Below, one piece after another: positions 1 through 8,345 of a DNA stretch of 13,007 nucleotides (position 1 is its first letter; every line of letters starts with the position of its first letter). A program made the position numbers and the translations under genes. A model generated the notes under the pieces. It saw nothing but the letters and a program-made list of their open reading frames with translations. It was not told the DNA's origin and searched no databases. Source of the stretch: Achromobacter sp. (GTDB taxonomy: Bacteria > Pseudomonadota > Gammaproteobacteria > Burkholderiales > Burkholderiaceae_B). The DNA lies in assembly GCA_003454835.1 (NCBI GenBank), contig DMTA01000065.1, forward strand, positions 1-13,007, in the 5' to 3' direction.

Positions 1-1
1 C

Positions 2-1129
2 CCGCAGCCGCTCGACCTGCTGGGTCCGCCGGCGCTGTTCCGCTTTGGCACCTTCCGCGCCTGGATGGATGCCCTGCGCGACACGCCGGCCGCCGTCAAT
101 GTGATTCCGCTGGTGGGTCACACCACCCTGCGCGTCGCTGCCATGGACGACACCTCGCGCGCGGCCAACGACGCGGAACGCGCCGCCATGCGCGACCTGA
201 TGCAGGAAGCCCTGGACGCCGGCGCGTTCGGCGTATCGACCGGCACTTTCTATCCGCCGGCCAGCGCCGCGCCCACGGACGAGATCATCGATGTGTGCCA
301 GCCGCTGCGCGGCCGCGCCGGCATCTACGCCACGCACCTTCGCGACGAGGCCGACCACATCGTGCCCGCCATGGAAGAGGCGCTGCTCATCGGCCGCGAA
401 ACCGAATCCCGCGTGGTGTTCTCGCATCACAAGCTGGCGGGCGAACGCAATCACGGCCGCACCCGCGAAACGCTGGACCTCATCAGCCGCGCCGCAGCCG
501 CGCAGCCGGTCTGCCTGGACTGCCATCCCTATCCGGCCACCTCGACCATGCTGCGGCTGGACCGCGCGCGGCTCGCCAACCGCACGATGATTACGTGGTC
601 CACCGGCTACCCGGAGGCCACGGGCCGTGACTTCAGCGACGTGATGGCCGAACTGGGCCTGGACGACGAAGCCGCGGTTGCCCGGCTGGCCCCGGCAGGC
701 GCCATCTATTTCCTGATGGACCCGGCCGACGTCAAACGCATATTCGCCCATCCGCTGACCATGGTCGGTTCGGACGGCCTGCCCTTCGACCCGCATCCGC
801 ACCCGCGCCAATGGGGTACGTTCACCAACGTGCTGCGCACCATGGTGCGCGAGCAGAACCTGCTGTCGCTCGAGTCCGCCATCCACAAGATGACCGGATT
901 GGCAGCGGCCCAGTACGGCGTCGCCGGGCGCGGCCTGCTCCGGGAGGGGTATCATGCTGACCTGGTGCTGTTCGATCCCGCCACCGTCACCGACATGGCC
1001 ACGTTTTCAGCGCCCATTCAGGCAAGCCGGGGCATCCACGCCGTGTGGGTCAACGGCAGGCAGGTCTGGGACGGGGAACGAACCGGCACCGAACGCCCGG
1101 GCCATGTCCTGACGCCCGGCGATGCATGA
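2..1129 (+). CDS. N-acyl-D-amino-acid deacylase (D-aminoacylase), 5' end outside the window
   Basis: The reading frame is open from base 2 to TGA at 1127-1129, about 375 codons. The family is usually near 480-490 residues, so roughly 110 N-terminal residues lie upstream of the window. Family members are zinc amidohydrolases that split N-acyl-D-amino acids into a fatty acid or acetate and a free D-amino acid. The frame shows the family landmarks VGHTTLR (near 113), GAFGVSTGTFYPP (near 224), YATHLRDE with a metal-ligand-type His at 335-337, SHHK at 422-433, and GSDGLPFD with the probable catalytic Asp at 773-775. The C-terminal part, GYHADLVLFDP and VNGRQVW, is the usual second beta-sandwich segment. 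The N-terminal HxH motif and metal-binding Cys are not visible because they lie outside. The frame overlaps an in-frame ATG of the racemase gene, so the two are probably co-transcribed. Substrate preference (neutral, D-Glu or D-Asp) cannot be read from this fragment. Confidence 0.9.
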   Translation, partial: PQPLDLLGPPALFRFGTFRAWMDALRDTPAAVNVIPLVGHTTLRVAAMDDTSRAANDAERAAMRDLMQEALDAGAFGVSTGTFYPPASAAPTDEIIDVCQPLRGRAGIYATHLRDEADHIVPAMEEALLIGRETESRVVFSHHKLAGERNHGRTRETLDLISRAAAAQPVCLDCHPYPATSTMLRLDRARLANRTMITWSTGYPEATGRDFSDVMAELGLDDEAAVARLAPAGAIYFLMDPADVKRIFAHPLTMVGSDGLPFDPHPHPRQWGTFTNVLRTMVREQNLLSLESAIHKMTGLAAAQYGVAGRGLLREGYHADLVLFDPATVTDMATFSAPIQASRGIHAVWVNGRQVWDGERTGTERPGHVLTPGDA

Positions 1130-1133
1130 GCAC

Positions 1134-1137
1134 GGAG
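1134..1137 (+). promoter_or_regulatory. Ribosome binding site that favours a GTG start for the racemase gene
   Basis: GGAG lies 8 nt before GTG at 1146-1148. The upstream in-frame ATG at 1122 has no purine-rich element in front of it. The same GGAG with 8-nt spacing occurs before livK and ugpB in this window, which supports the GTG as the true start. Confidence 0.6.
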
Positions 1138-1145
1138 TACATAAA

Positions 1146-1889
1146 GTGAAGACGTTTTCCCAGGGCTGCTACCTGGGTGTATTGGGCGGAATGGGGCCCA
1201 TGGCCGGCGCGGCCTTTGCCCTCCGCCTGGCGGCGCTGACGCCCGCCACGGTTGACCAGCAACACATCCCCACCCTGCTGCGCAACGATCCCCGCATTCC
1301 CGACCGGTCCAGCGCCTACATGGCCGGCGGCGAAAGTCCCCTGCCCCACATGGTCGGCGGCGTGCGCTTCCTGGAACAGGCCGGCGCCCAGCTCATCGCC
1401 ATTCCGTGCAACACCGCTCACTTGTGGTTTGACGAGATCGCCGCGTCCACGCAACTGCCGGTGCTGCACATCATCGAAGCGGTCATCGAAGACCTGCGCC
1501 GGCTCGGCCTGCCCAGCGGCCGCATCGGCCTGATGGGCACCGCCGCGACGCTCAAGCTCGGCCTTTACCAGCGCCACCTCGAAGCCCAAGGCTACGAGTG
1601 CATCGTGCCCGACGATGACGAAGTCGAACGCTTCTGCATGGGCTCGATCCGAGCGGTCAAGGGCAACCAGCTTGAAGACGCCTTCGCGCCCGCCGCCGAA
1701 TGCATCGCGCGCCTGAAGGCCCGCGGCGCCGACGCCGTGGTGCTGGGCTGCACGGAACTGCCCCTGGCCGTCCCGCACGCCCTGCGCCCCAGCCTGGGCG
1801 TGACCATCACCGACTCCATCGACGCCCTCGCCCGCGCCGCCATCGCGCACTACCAGGCAGACCAGCCCGCAGAACGCATCGCGGCATAG
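1146..1889 (+). CDS. Aspartate/glutamate racemase family protein
   Basis: This is a cofactor-independent racemase of the Asp/Glu/hydantoin racemase superfamily, which interconverts L and D amino acids using two cysteines. From GTG at 1146 it is 247 residues, a normal family length. The N-terminal YLGVLGGMGPMAG is the typical first strand and glycine loop. The first catalytic Cys is in IPCNTAH (residue 88) and the second in VVLGCTELPL (residue 202), so both are present. An alternative ATG at 1122 would add eight residues (MHEHGVHK) that look unlike the family N-terminus and would overlap the deacylase gene by 8 nt. The gene sits directly behind the D-aminoacylase, which suggests it converts released D-amino acid, probably Asp or Glu, to the L form. 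Exact substrate is inference. The gene ends 51 bp from the convergent livF stop, with no U-tract terminator of its own. Confidence 0.88.
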   Translation: MKTFSQGCYLGVLGGMGPMAGAAFALRLAALTPATVDQQHIPTLLRNDPRIPDRSSAYMAGGESPLPHMVGGVRFLEQAGAQLIAIPCNTAHLWFDEIAASTQLPVLHIIEAVIEDLRRLGLPSGRIGLMGTAATLKLGLYQRHLEAQGYECIVPDDDEVERFCMGSIRAVKGNQLEDAFAPAAECIARLKARGADAVVLGCTELPLAVPHALRPSLGVTITDSIDALARAAIAHYQADQPAERIAA

Positions 1890-1890
1890 C

Positions 1891-1918
1891 AAAAAAAAGG
1901 CGCATCTTTCGATGCGCC
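1891..1918 (-). terminator. Intrinsic terminator of the liv operon
   Basis: On the minus strand, GGCGCATC, loop GAAA and GATGCGCC form a perfect 8-bp stem closed by a GNRA-type tetraloop. It is followed at once by eight U residues (plus-strand A-run at 1891-1898). It lies 22 bp after the livF stop. Read on the plus strand the same hairpin has no U-tract, so it should work mainly for the liv transcript. Confidence 0.9.
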
Positions 1919-1940
1919 CACTTCCTTCGCGGGGAAGAGG

Positions 1941-2645
1941 TCAACCGCCCAGGTACGCCTTGCGGACCTTGTCGTTGACCAGCAGGTTGGCGCCGGTGTC
2001 CTGCAGAACCACGCGGCCGTTTTCCAGCACGTAGCCGCGGTCCGCCACGCCCAGCGCCTTGTTGGCATTCTGCTCGACCAGGAACACGGTCACGCCCTGC
2101 TCCCGGATTTCGCGGATGATGTCGAAAATCTGGGCGATCACCAGCGGGGCGAGGCCCAGCGTCGGCTCGTCCAGCAGCAAGAGGCGCGGCCGGGTCATCA
2201 GGGCGCGGCCGATGGCCAGCATCTGCTGTTCGCCGCCCGACATCAGGCCCGCGCGCTGGCTGGCGCGTTCCTTCAGACGCGGGAACAGACCGTAGACGTG
2301 GTCAATCCCCGCCTCGATTTCGTCGCGCTTGGAAAAGAAACCGCCCATCATCAGGTTCTCGGCGACCGTCAGATCCTTGAACACGCGCCGGCCTTCAGGC
2401 GAAATGGCGATGCCACTGCGCATGATGTGGTGCGTGTCCTTGTTCGTGATGTCTTCGCCTTCGAACGTGATCTTGCCTTCGCGCGCCCGCGGATTGCCGC
2501 AGACCGTCATCAGCAGCGTCGTCTTGCCCGCGCCGTTCGCGCCGATCAGCGTGACGATCTCGCCCTGATTGACGTCCACGGACACGCCGTTCAGCGCCTG
2601 GATCGCGCCATAGTACGTGTGTATGTTTTCCAGCTTCAGCATCAT
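1941..2645 (-). CDS. livF: Branched-chain amino acid ABC transporter, ATP-binding protein LivF
   Basis: This is one of the two cytoplasmic ATPases that power the LIV-type importer. It has 234 residues, the normal size. Walker A is GANGAGKTT (35-43), the ABC signature is SGGEQ (136-140), and Walker B is LLLLDE (155-160), followed by PTLGLAP. The switch position after Walker B reads VEQN instead of the usual His, which is normal for LivF. The ATG at 2643-2645 overlaps the livG stop as ATGA, indicating translational coupling. A second ATG follows immediately at 2640-2642, and a GGAGG just upstream within livG could serve either. It is the last gene of the operon and is followed by a strong terminator. 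Confidence 0.95.
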   Translation of the reverse strand: MMLKLENIHTYYGAIQALNGVSVDVNQGEIVTLIGANGAGKTTLLMTVCGNPRAREGKITFEGEDITNKDTHHIMRSGIAISPEGRRVFKDLTVAENLMMGGFFSKRDEIEAGIDHVYGLFPRLKERASQRAGLMSGGEQQMLAIGRALMTRPRLLLLDEPTLGLAPLVIAQIFDIIREIREQGVTVFLVEQNANKALGVADRGYVLENGRVVLQDTGANLLVNDKVRKAYLGG

Positions 2646-3405
2646 TCCTCCCCCAGGTACGCCTTGATGACGCGCTCGTCGTTGCGCACCTGCTCGGGGG
2701 TGCCGGTCGTGATGGGCTTGCCGTGTTCCATGACCAGAATGCGGTCCGAAATGCCCATGATCAGGCTCATGTCATGCTCGATCAGCAGCACGGCCACGCC
2801 GAATTCGCGGCGAAGCTGGTCGATGAGCGATTGCAGATCGCGCTTTTCCTGAGGATTCAGGCCGGCCGCGGGCTCGTCCAGCATCAGCAGGCGCGGCTTG
2901 GTGATCATGCAGCGCGCGATCTCCAGGCGCCGCTGGTGGCCATAGGCCAGATTGCCGGCTTCGCGGTTGGCGAACTCGCGCAGGCCCATGAAATCCAGCC
3001 ACTGCGCCGCGCGCGACAGCGCCTCGGATTCGGACTGGCGGTAGCCCTTTGTCTTGAGCAGGCCGGGCAGCAGGCGCGATTCCACTTGCGTATGCTGCGC
3101 GACCAGCAGGTTTTCCAGCACCGTCAGCTGCTTGAACAGGCGCACGTTCTGGAACGTGCGCACCAGTCCGTGGCGCGCCACCTTGTGGCTGGCAAGACCC
3201 GTGATGGGCTTGCCGTCCATGACGATCTCGCCTGCGGTCGGCGCGTAGAAGCCGCCCACGCAGTTGAACACGGTGGTCTTGCCAGCCCCGTTCGGGCCGA
3301 TGATGGCGAAGACCTCGTCGGACATGACCTCGAAACCCACGCTGTCGACGGCCAACAGGCCGCCGAACCGCATGGTCAGGCCGGATACTTTCAGCAATGC
3401 CTCGC

Positions 3406-3409
<4 letters not shown>
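2642..3409 (-). CDS. livG: Branched-chain amino acid ABC transporter, ATP-binding protein LivG
   Basis: This is the second ATPase of the LIV importer, 255 residues, working as a heterodimer with LivF under the LivH/LivM membrane pair. Walker A is GPNGAGKTT (38-46). The signature is [13 protein letters not shown] (from 154), the LivG variant in which LSGGQ is replaced. Walker B is LLMLDEP (174-180), followed by AAGLNP, and the switch His is in LLIEHD (212). The C-terminal [21 protein letters not shown] is the family ending. A GGAG 8 nt before the start supports it. The start overlaps the livM stop by ATGA and its stop overlaps livF by ATGA. Confidence 0.95.
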
Positions 3410-4640
<1,231 letters not shown>

Positions 4641-4641
<1 letters not shown>

Positions 4642-5567
4642 CAGACTTTTTCCACCTCAGGTTTGCCCAGCAGCCCGGTGGGACGGAACAGCAGAATCAG
4701 GACCAGCAGCGAGAACGCCACGATGTCCTTGTACTGCGACGATATGTAGGCAGCCGCAAAGGTTTCCGCCAGGCCCAGCAGCACGCCGCCCAGCATCGCG
4801 CCGGGGATGCTGCCGATGCCGCCCAGCACCGCGGCGGTGAAGGCCTTGATGCCGGCCAGGAAGCCGATGAAGGGATTGAGCTTGCCGATGGTGATGGCGA
4901 TCAGCACGCCGCCCACCGCCGCCAGGATCGCGCCCATCACGAACGTGAACGAGATCACGCGGTTGGTGTCGATGCCCAGCAGGTTGGCCATGTGCATGTC
5001 CTGCGAGCAGGCGCGCGATGCGCGGCCCATGCGGGAATACTTGATGAACAGCGTCAGCGCGATCATCAGCACCACCGTCACCACGATGATCATGAGCCGC
5101 GAGTACGGCACCGTCACGTCGAAGTCCGAGCCCATGTGGAACTGCACGGCGCCCGACACCAGCGAGGGCACGGCCATGTCGCGCGCGCCCTGGCCGAGGG
5201 CCACCCAGTTCTGCAGGAAGATCGACATCCCGATGGCGGAGATCAGCGCCACCAGACGGGGGCTGCCGCGCACCGGCCGGTACGCCACGCGTTCGACCGA
5301 AAAGCCGTAGATGCCGGTCACCGTGATGGCCACGAGCAGCATGGCCGCGATGATGAAGGGGGTCGGCAATCCGCTGTTGGTGCCGATCGCCGTCAAGGTG
5401 ACCAGGCCCACATAGGCGCCGATCATATAGATTTCGCCGTGGGCGAAATTGATCATACCGATGATGCCGTAGACCATTGTGTAGCCGATGGCAATCAGCG
5501 CGTAGATCGCTCCCAGGGACAATCCGTTGAAGAATTGCTGGGTAAGTTGGGGTATGAGGTCGGACAT
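4641..5567 (-). CDS. livH: Branched-chain amino acid ABC transporter permease LivH
   Basis: This is the partner permease, 308 residues with about eight hydrophobic segments. Family blocks are [21 protein letters not shown] near the N-terminus, [15 protein letters not shown], the cytoplasmic coupling loop around [43 protein letters not shown], and the ending LFRPTGLLG. The start ATG at 5565-5567 has GGAG about 10 nt upstream. It is the first gene of the tightly overlapping livHMGF block. A 190-bp gap carrying strong stem-loops separates it from livK, so its expression is probably set by read-through from livK or by a weak internal promoter. Confidence 0.95.
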
Positions 5568-5587
5568 GATTCCATTGCTCCAAATAG

Positions 5588-5620
5588 TTCCGGCTCCGGT
5601 AGTGAGACCCGGAGCCGGAA
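5588..5620 (-). other. Perfect 12-bp stem-loop in the livK-livH gap
   Basis: TTCCGGCTCCGG (5588-5599) and CCGGAGCCGGAA (5609-5620) are exact reverse complements around a 9-nt loop. On the minus strand the hairpin is followed by CUAUUUGGAGC, so there is no real U-tract. It ends 20 nt before the livH ATG, close to the ribosome binding site. It may be a partial terminator, an RNA stabiliser of the livK message, or a structure that limits livH translation. A TTATAAAAT sequence on the minus strand (5630-5638) resembles a -10 box, but I see no matching -35. Confidence 0.6.
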
Positions 5621-5639
5621 ACCTGGGCGTATTTTATAA

Positions 5640-5747
5640 GGGCCTGCCGGCGCCGCCTTGCCGGCCGCACAGCGCTTTTGGCGCATCGCTACGCGGATTA
5701 CAGCAAGACGGAGACAGCAGGCCCTACACGCCGGCAACACGCCGGCG
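5640..5747 (-). other. Further inverted repeats just after livK
   Basis: CGCCGGC (5729-5735) and GCCGGCG (5741-5747) form a 7-bp stem with a 5-nt loop, starting 11 nt after the livK stop. GGGCCTGC (5640-5647) and GCAGGCCC (5717-5724) could pair over about 69 nt. No U-tract follows either on the minus strand. They may protect the 3' end of the livK mRNA. Significance is uncertain because short GC-rich inverted repeats arise easily at this base composition. Confidence 0.4.
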
Positions 5748-5758
5748 GGATCGCGAGT

Positions 5759-6874
5759 TTACAGCTGGGTCTTCTTTCCGTCCTTGTCCCACTTATAGAC
5801 GGCGAACTCAAAGTCCTTCAGATCGCCCTTGGCATCGTATTCGACCTTGCCGATGCCGGTGTTGAACGTGGTCTTGTGCATGTAGTCGGCGACCTTGGCC
5901 GGATCTTCGCCGACAGCGTTGATGCTGTCCGCCAGGATCTGGACCGCGGCGTAGGCCGGCATCTGGAAGGCGCCGTCCGGATCGCGCTTGGCGTCCTTGA
6001 AGGCCTTGACGATGCTTTCGTTGCCCGGCAGCTTGGTGAAGTCGGCCGGCAGCGTGACCAGCAGGCCGTCGATGGCCGGACCGGCGATCGCCACCAGATC
6101 CTGGTTGGCCGTGCCTTCCGGACCCATGAACTGGACCTTCAGGCCCTGTTCACGCGCCTGGCGCAGCAGCAGGCCCAGCTCGGGGTGGTAGCCGCCGAAG
6201 TAGACCAGGTCCACGCCCGAGGACTTCAGTTTGGTGATGATGGCCGAGTAGTCGCTGTCGCCGACATTGATGCCTTCAAACAGTGCGACGTTGACCTTTT
6301 CCTTGGCCAGCGCGTCCTTGACCTGCGTGGCGACGCCCGAGCCGTAGGTCTGCTTGTCGTGCAGCACGGCAACCTTCTGGGGCTTCAAGGTCTTGGCGAT
6401 GTAGCCCGCGGCGTACGGACCCTGCTGGTCGTCGCGGCCGATCGTGCGGAAGAAGAAGTGCGGCTTGATCGTGTCGGTGACCAGCGGCGACGTCGCGCCC
6501 GGGGTGATGCCGACGATGCCCTCTTCCTCGTAGACCTTCACGGCGGCGACCGTGACGCCCGAGCACGCATGGGCCACGGCGAACTTGGCGCCGGAGTTGA
6601 CCACGCGGTTGGCGGCGGGCACGGCTTGCTTGGGTTCGCAGCCGTCGTCGATCAGGATCGGCTCGAGCTTCTTGCCCTTGACGCCGCCCTTGGCGTTGAT
6701 GGTCTCGATGGCGGTCAGCGCGCCGGCTTGAATTTGGTCGCCGTATTGCGTGTTGGGACCGGTCATGGGCTGGGGAATGCCGATCTTGATCGTGTCGGCG
6801 GCGTGCGCGGCGCCAGCCAAGGCAAGTGCCCCAAGCGCCATGGCTACCGGGGTAAGGCGATTCAGAAACTTCAT
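5759..6874 (-). CDS. livK: Branched-chain amino acid ABC transporter, periplasmic substrate-binding protein LivK/LivJ type
   Basis: This secreted type I binding protein delivers Leu/Ile/Val, or a related amino acid, to LivHM. The chosen ATG at 6872-6874 has GGAG 8 nt upstream and gives 371 residues. It begins with a classical signal peptide: KFLNR, then a hydrophobic run, cleaved after AHA at residue 25. A longer frame with 14 extra residues before this Met lacks the signal-peptide form. The mature start DTIKIGIPQPMTGPN is typical. DDGCEPKQ and AHACSGVT hold the cysteine pair (79 and 104) seen in LivJ/LivK, and ITPGATSP (123-130) is the ligand-loop region. The true ligand could be another amino acid, since this family is broad. 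It is the first gene of the operon, separated from livH by structured RNA. Confidence 0.93.
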   Translation of the reverse strand: MKFLNRLTPVAMALGALALAGAAHAADTIKIGIPQPMTGPNTQYGDQIQAGALTAIETINAKGGVKGKKLEPILIDDGCEPKQAVPAANRVVNSGAKFAVAHACSGVTVAAVKVYEEEGIVGITPGATSPLVTDTIKPHFFFRTIGRDDQQGPYAAGYIAKTLKPQKVAVLHDKQTYGSGVATQVKDALAKEKVNVALFEGINVGDSDYSAIITKLKSSGVDLVYFGGYHPELGLLLRQAREQGLKVQFMGPEGTANQDLVAIAGPAIDGLLVTLPADFTKLPGNESIVKAFKDAKRDPDGAFQMPAYAAVQILADSINAVGEDPAKVADYMHKTTFNTGIGKVEYDAKGDLKDFEFAVYKWDKDGKKTQL

Positions 6875-6882
6875 GCGGAGTT

Positions 6883-6886
6883 CTCC
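6883..6886 (-). promoter_or_regulatory. livK ribosome binding site, decides the start
   Basis: On the minus strand GGAG is followed by 8 nt and ATG at 6874, the Met of the signal peptide. This supports the shorter protein. Confidence 0.65.
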
Positions 6887-7007
6887 AGCGAGGTTTTGAG
6901 CGGCTCTGTCCAACACGGTTTATCGGGAGAGTACCCCTACGTCCGCATTGCCCGTCGCCGGCTTCTTGGGCAAAAACACGGTGTGGCCGGTATTCTGAAA
7001 GCAAGCC

Positions 7008-7036
7008 GTCATACTGTCACTGCGTGTAATCCCCAA
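7008..7036 (-). promoter_or_regulatory. livK: Candidate sigma-70 promoter for livK
   Basis: On the minus strand TTGGGG (7031-7036) and TATGAC (7008-7013) are separated by 17 bp. They match the consensus -35 at three positions and the -10 at four. The site is about 134 bp before the livK start, with the AT-rich patch further upstream. The match is weak and the real promoter may be elsewhere in 6890-7060. Confidence 0.3.
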
Positions 7037-7293
7037 TATTTCAATCGGGGCTTTAATTCGTGACGGATAGGCCGCCTAGTGCCGTGAATTCGTTGGAGAA
7101 ATCGCAATTCCGGCTGCGTTGTCTGCTGGCGTTTTTCCGGGTTTTATGGTTGAGCAATTAATACGAACTCGGATTAATACGGCGTTTAATCTCGCATTTA
7201 AATACAGTGCTTACGCAGGACTTACTGCGCGCCGTTGGAAGGCCGAAGAAATGCCGCAGAAATGCCCCTCGAATAATATTCGGCAAATTAATG

Positions 7294-7332
7294 AAAAACG
7301 CGCGCCCGGCTGAGTTCAGCATCGGACGCGCG
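7294..7332 (-). terminator. Intrinsic terminator after the VUT-family gene
   Basis: On the minus strand a long stem forms from 7332 to 7299: six outer GC pairs, one A-C mismatch, three pairs, a 2-nt bulge, four inner pairs and a 4-nt loop. Five U residues follow (plus-strand A-run 7294-7298). It lies about 40 bp past the stop of the minus-strand gene that ends at 7374, so it should end that transcript before the livK promoter region. Confidence 0.8.
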
Positions 7333-7373
7333 CATTCATTGCGCCGCGAAGGCGAGTTCGGGTTGGGCTTCGG

Positions 7374-7928
7374 CTAGGCGTTGGCGGGCTTTGCCAGGTT
7401 CCACATCAGGGCGCGGAACGGCGCCAGCATGCTGATATTGACGACCAGCTTGATCGCCAGATCGCCCAGCATCCACGTAACCCACGGCGCGCCCGTGGCG
7501 GCAAATGCCACGCTGAAGAACACCGCCGTATCCAAAATGGCGCCCAGCACGCCGGACGCCAGCGGCGCGCGCCACCAGCGTTGGTCGCGCAGTCGGTCGA
7601 ACACCTGGATGTCGACGAGCTGCGCACATATATAAGCCAGTCCCGACGCCAACGCGATACGCGGCGATGCCACCCAGACCGATACCGCCAGCGCGGCGGC
7701 AAAGCCGAACCACACCACGCGGCGGGCGGCGGCCGGGCCGAAACGCCGGTTGAGCACATCGGTGACCAGGAAAGCCACCGGATACGACAGCCCGCCCCAT
7801 GTCAGCCAGTCATTGAGCGGCACCTGGACCAGGATATTGGAGCCGACCACAACGGCCAGCATGCATAGCACCGAAACGCCGAACTGCAGGCGCGTCATGG
7901 CAGGAAAGCGCACGGGGGACAGCTTCAT
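7374..7928 (-). CDS. VUT/YhhQ-family membrane protein, putative queuosine-precursor transporter
   Basis: This integral membrane protein of 184 residues has about five or six hydrophobic segments. It carries the family signature regions YPVAFLVTDVLNRRFGPAAARRVV (as FLVTDVLNRRFG, residues about 53-64), RIALASGLAYICAQLVDIQVF, and a late ILDTAVFFSVAF segment. The family (YhhQ, also called VUT or DUF165) takes up 7-deazaguanine precursors of queuosine in E. coli. That role here is inferred from family only. The protein is on the short side compared with E. coli YhhQ (about 220 residues). GAGG 10 nt before ATG at 7926-7928 supports the start; an internal ATG at residue 11 has no such site. No preQ1 riboswitch pattern is apparent upstream. 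Its start overlaps by ATGA with an uncertain upstream frame. A terminator follows its stop. Confidence 0.85.
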   Translation of the reverse strand: MKLSPVRFPAMTRLQFGVSVLCMLAVVVGSNILVQVPLNDWLTWGGLSYPVAFLVTDVLNRRFGPAAARRVVWFGFAAALAVSVWVASPRIALASGLAYICAQLVDIQVFDRLRDQRWWRAPLASGVLGAILDTAVFFSVAFAATGAPWVTWMLGDLAIKLVVNISMLAPFRALMWNLAKPANA

Positions 7929-8257
7929 TTGCGACCCGCCTCAATCGCGCCGCCTGCCCGGCCGGCGGTCGCCATGCGGGTCGTCTTCGCGTCAACGCGC
8001 GGCGTCTGACGTCTCCAAGCCACAACATCTTCGATGTTCCGTGTTGCGCCGGCGAACAGCCAGCCAGCGTGCGCGCGCGGGGCGCCGGAGATCCCCACAC
8101 CGGCCGTCTGACGGCCCTGCCCGGCACGACGCGCTTGCTCGTTTATGTCAATGACATGAACGTCCCGCACGGCGCATACTCTGGCAGCCGCGCGCAGGGC
8201 AGTCGCAGGCGTCCGTCGGCCCGCGCCGATGAACGCAATCGAAAGTTCGTTTTCCAT
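7925..8257 (-). pseudogene. Doubtful 110-codon frame, possible remnant of a nucleotide-binding enzyme
   Basis: From ATG at 8255-8257 the frame reads MENELSIAFIGAGRR, followed by VRDVHVIDIN. This is the shape of the first beta-strand, glycine loop and second strand of a Rossmann fold, as found in oxidoreductases or ornithine cyclodeaminase-like proteins. After about residue 42 no family pattern remains, and codons that are rare in the neighbouring genes (AGA, ATA, GTA, CGA) are common. No clear ribosome binding site precedes the ATG. Its TGA (7925-7927) overlaps the ATG of the VUT-family gene as ATGA, which could mean a coupled small gene. It may equally be a decayed gene fragment or chance coding in a GC-rich leader. 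If it is not a gene, 7929-8448 is a 520-bp intergenic region with two divergent promoters. Confidence 0.3.
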
Positions 8258-8331
8258 AGGCTGCGATTGTAAACGGTCGACTCCCCCTGGCCGGCGCGGC
8301 GAAATGTTCGTTCGCGCCTGAAACGCGCAAT

Positions 8332-8337
8332 TTGACA
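8332..8337 (+). promoter_or_regulatory. Consensus -35-like hexamer upstream of ugpB
   Basis: TTGACA is an exact match to the sigma-70 -35 box. No good -10 box stands 16-18 bp downstream (GAAAGT and neighbours are poor), so it may be chance or a weak basal promoter beside the Pho-box-like repeats. Confidence 0.25.
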
Positions 8338-8345
8338 GGCGCAGG

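Larger units (their letters stand above)
6875..7373. other. Gene-poor stretch between livK and the VUT-family gene
   Basis: About 500 bp with no convincing gene. It holds the livK leader and probable promoter, an AT-rich patch (7141-7210, 25 of 70 bases G or C by my count), and the terminator of the gene ending at 7374. A TTG-started frame of 64 codons on the plus strand (7119-7313) uses rare codons such as ATA, TTA and CGA, has no recognisable motif, and runs into the terminator hairpin. I do not consider it a gene. Confidence 0.6.

Noticed and set aside
5629..5640. TTATAAAAT as an independent livH promoter
   Set aside because: It is a fair -10 match on the minus strand, but the bases 16-18 bp upstream are GC-rich with no -35 likeness, so I do not list it as a promoter.
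7270..7280. GAATAATATTC palindrome near the VUT-gene terminator
   Set aside because: It is a short palindrome with 5-bp arms in AT-rich DNA, with no second copy and no promoter beside it. It is too weak to call an operator.
7119..7313. 64-codon plus-strand frame in the livK upstream region
   Set aside because: It has a TTG start with no ribosome binding site, rare codons and no motif, and its end runs into the minus-strand terminator hairpin. It is most likely chance in an AT-richer intergenic region.
7929..8330. preQ1 riboswitch ahead of the VUT/YhhQ-family gene
   Set aside because: Some queuosine-precursor transporters are controlled by preQ1 riboswitches. I looked for the small pseudoknot pattern with its A-rich tail on the minus strand and found nothing similar near the start. 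A covariance-model search would settle it.
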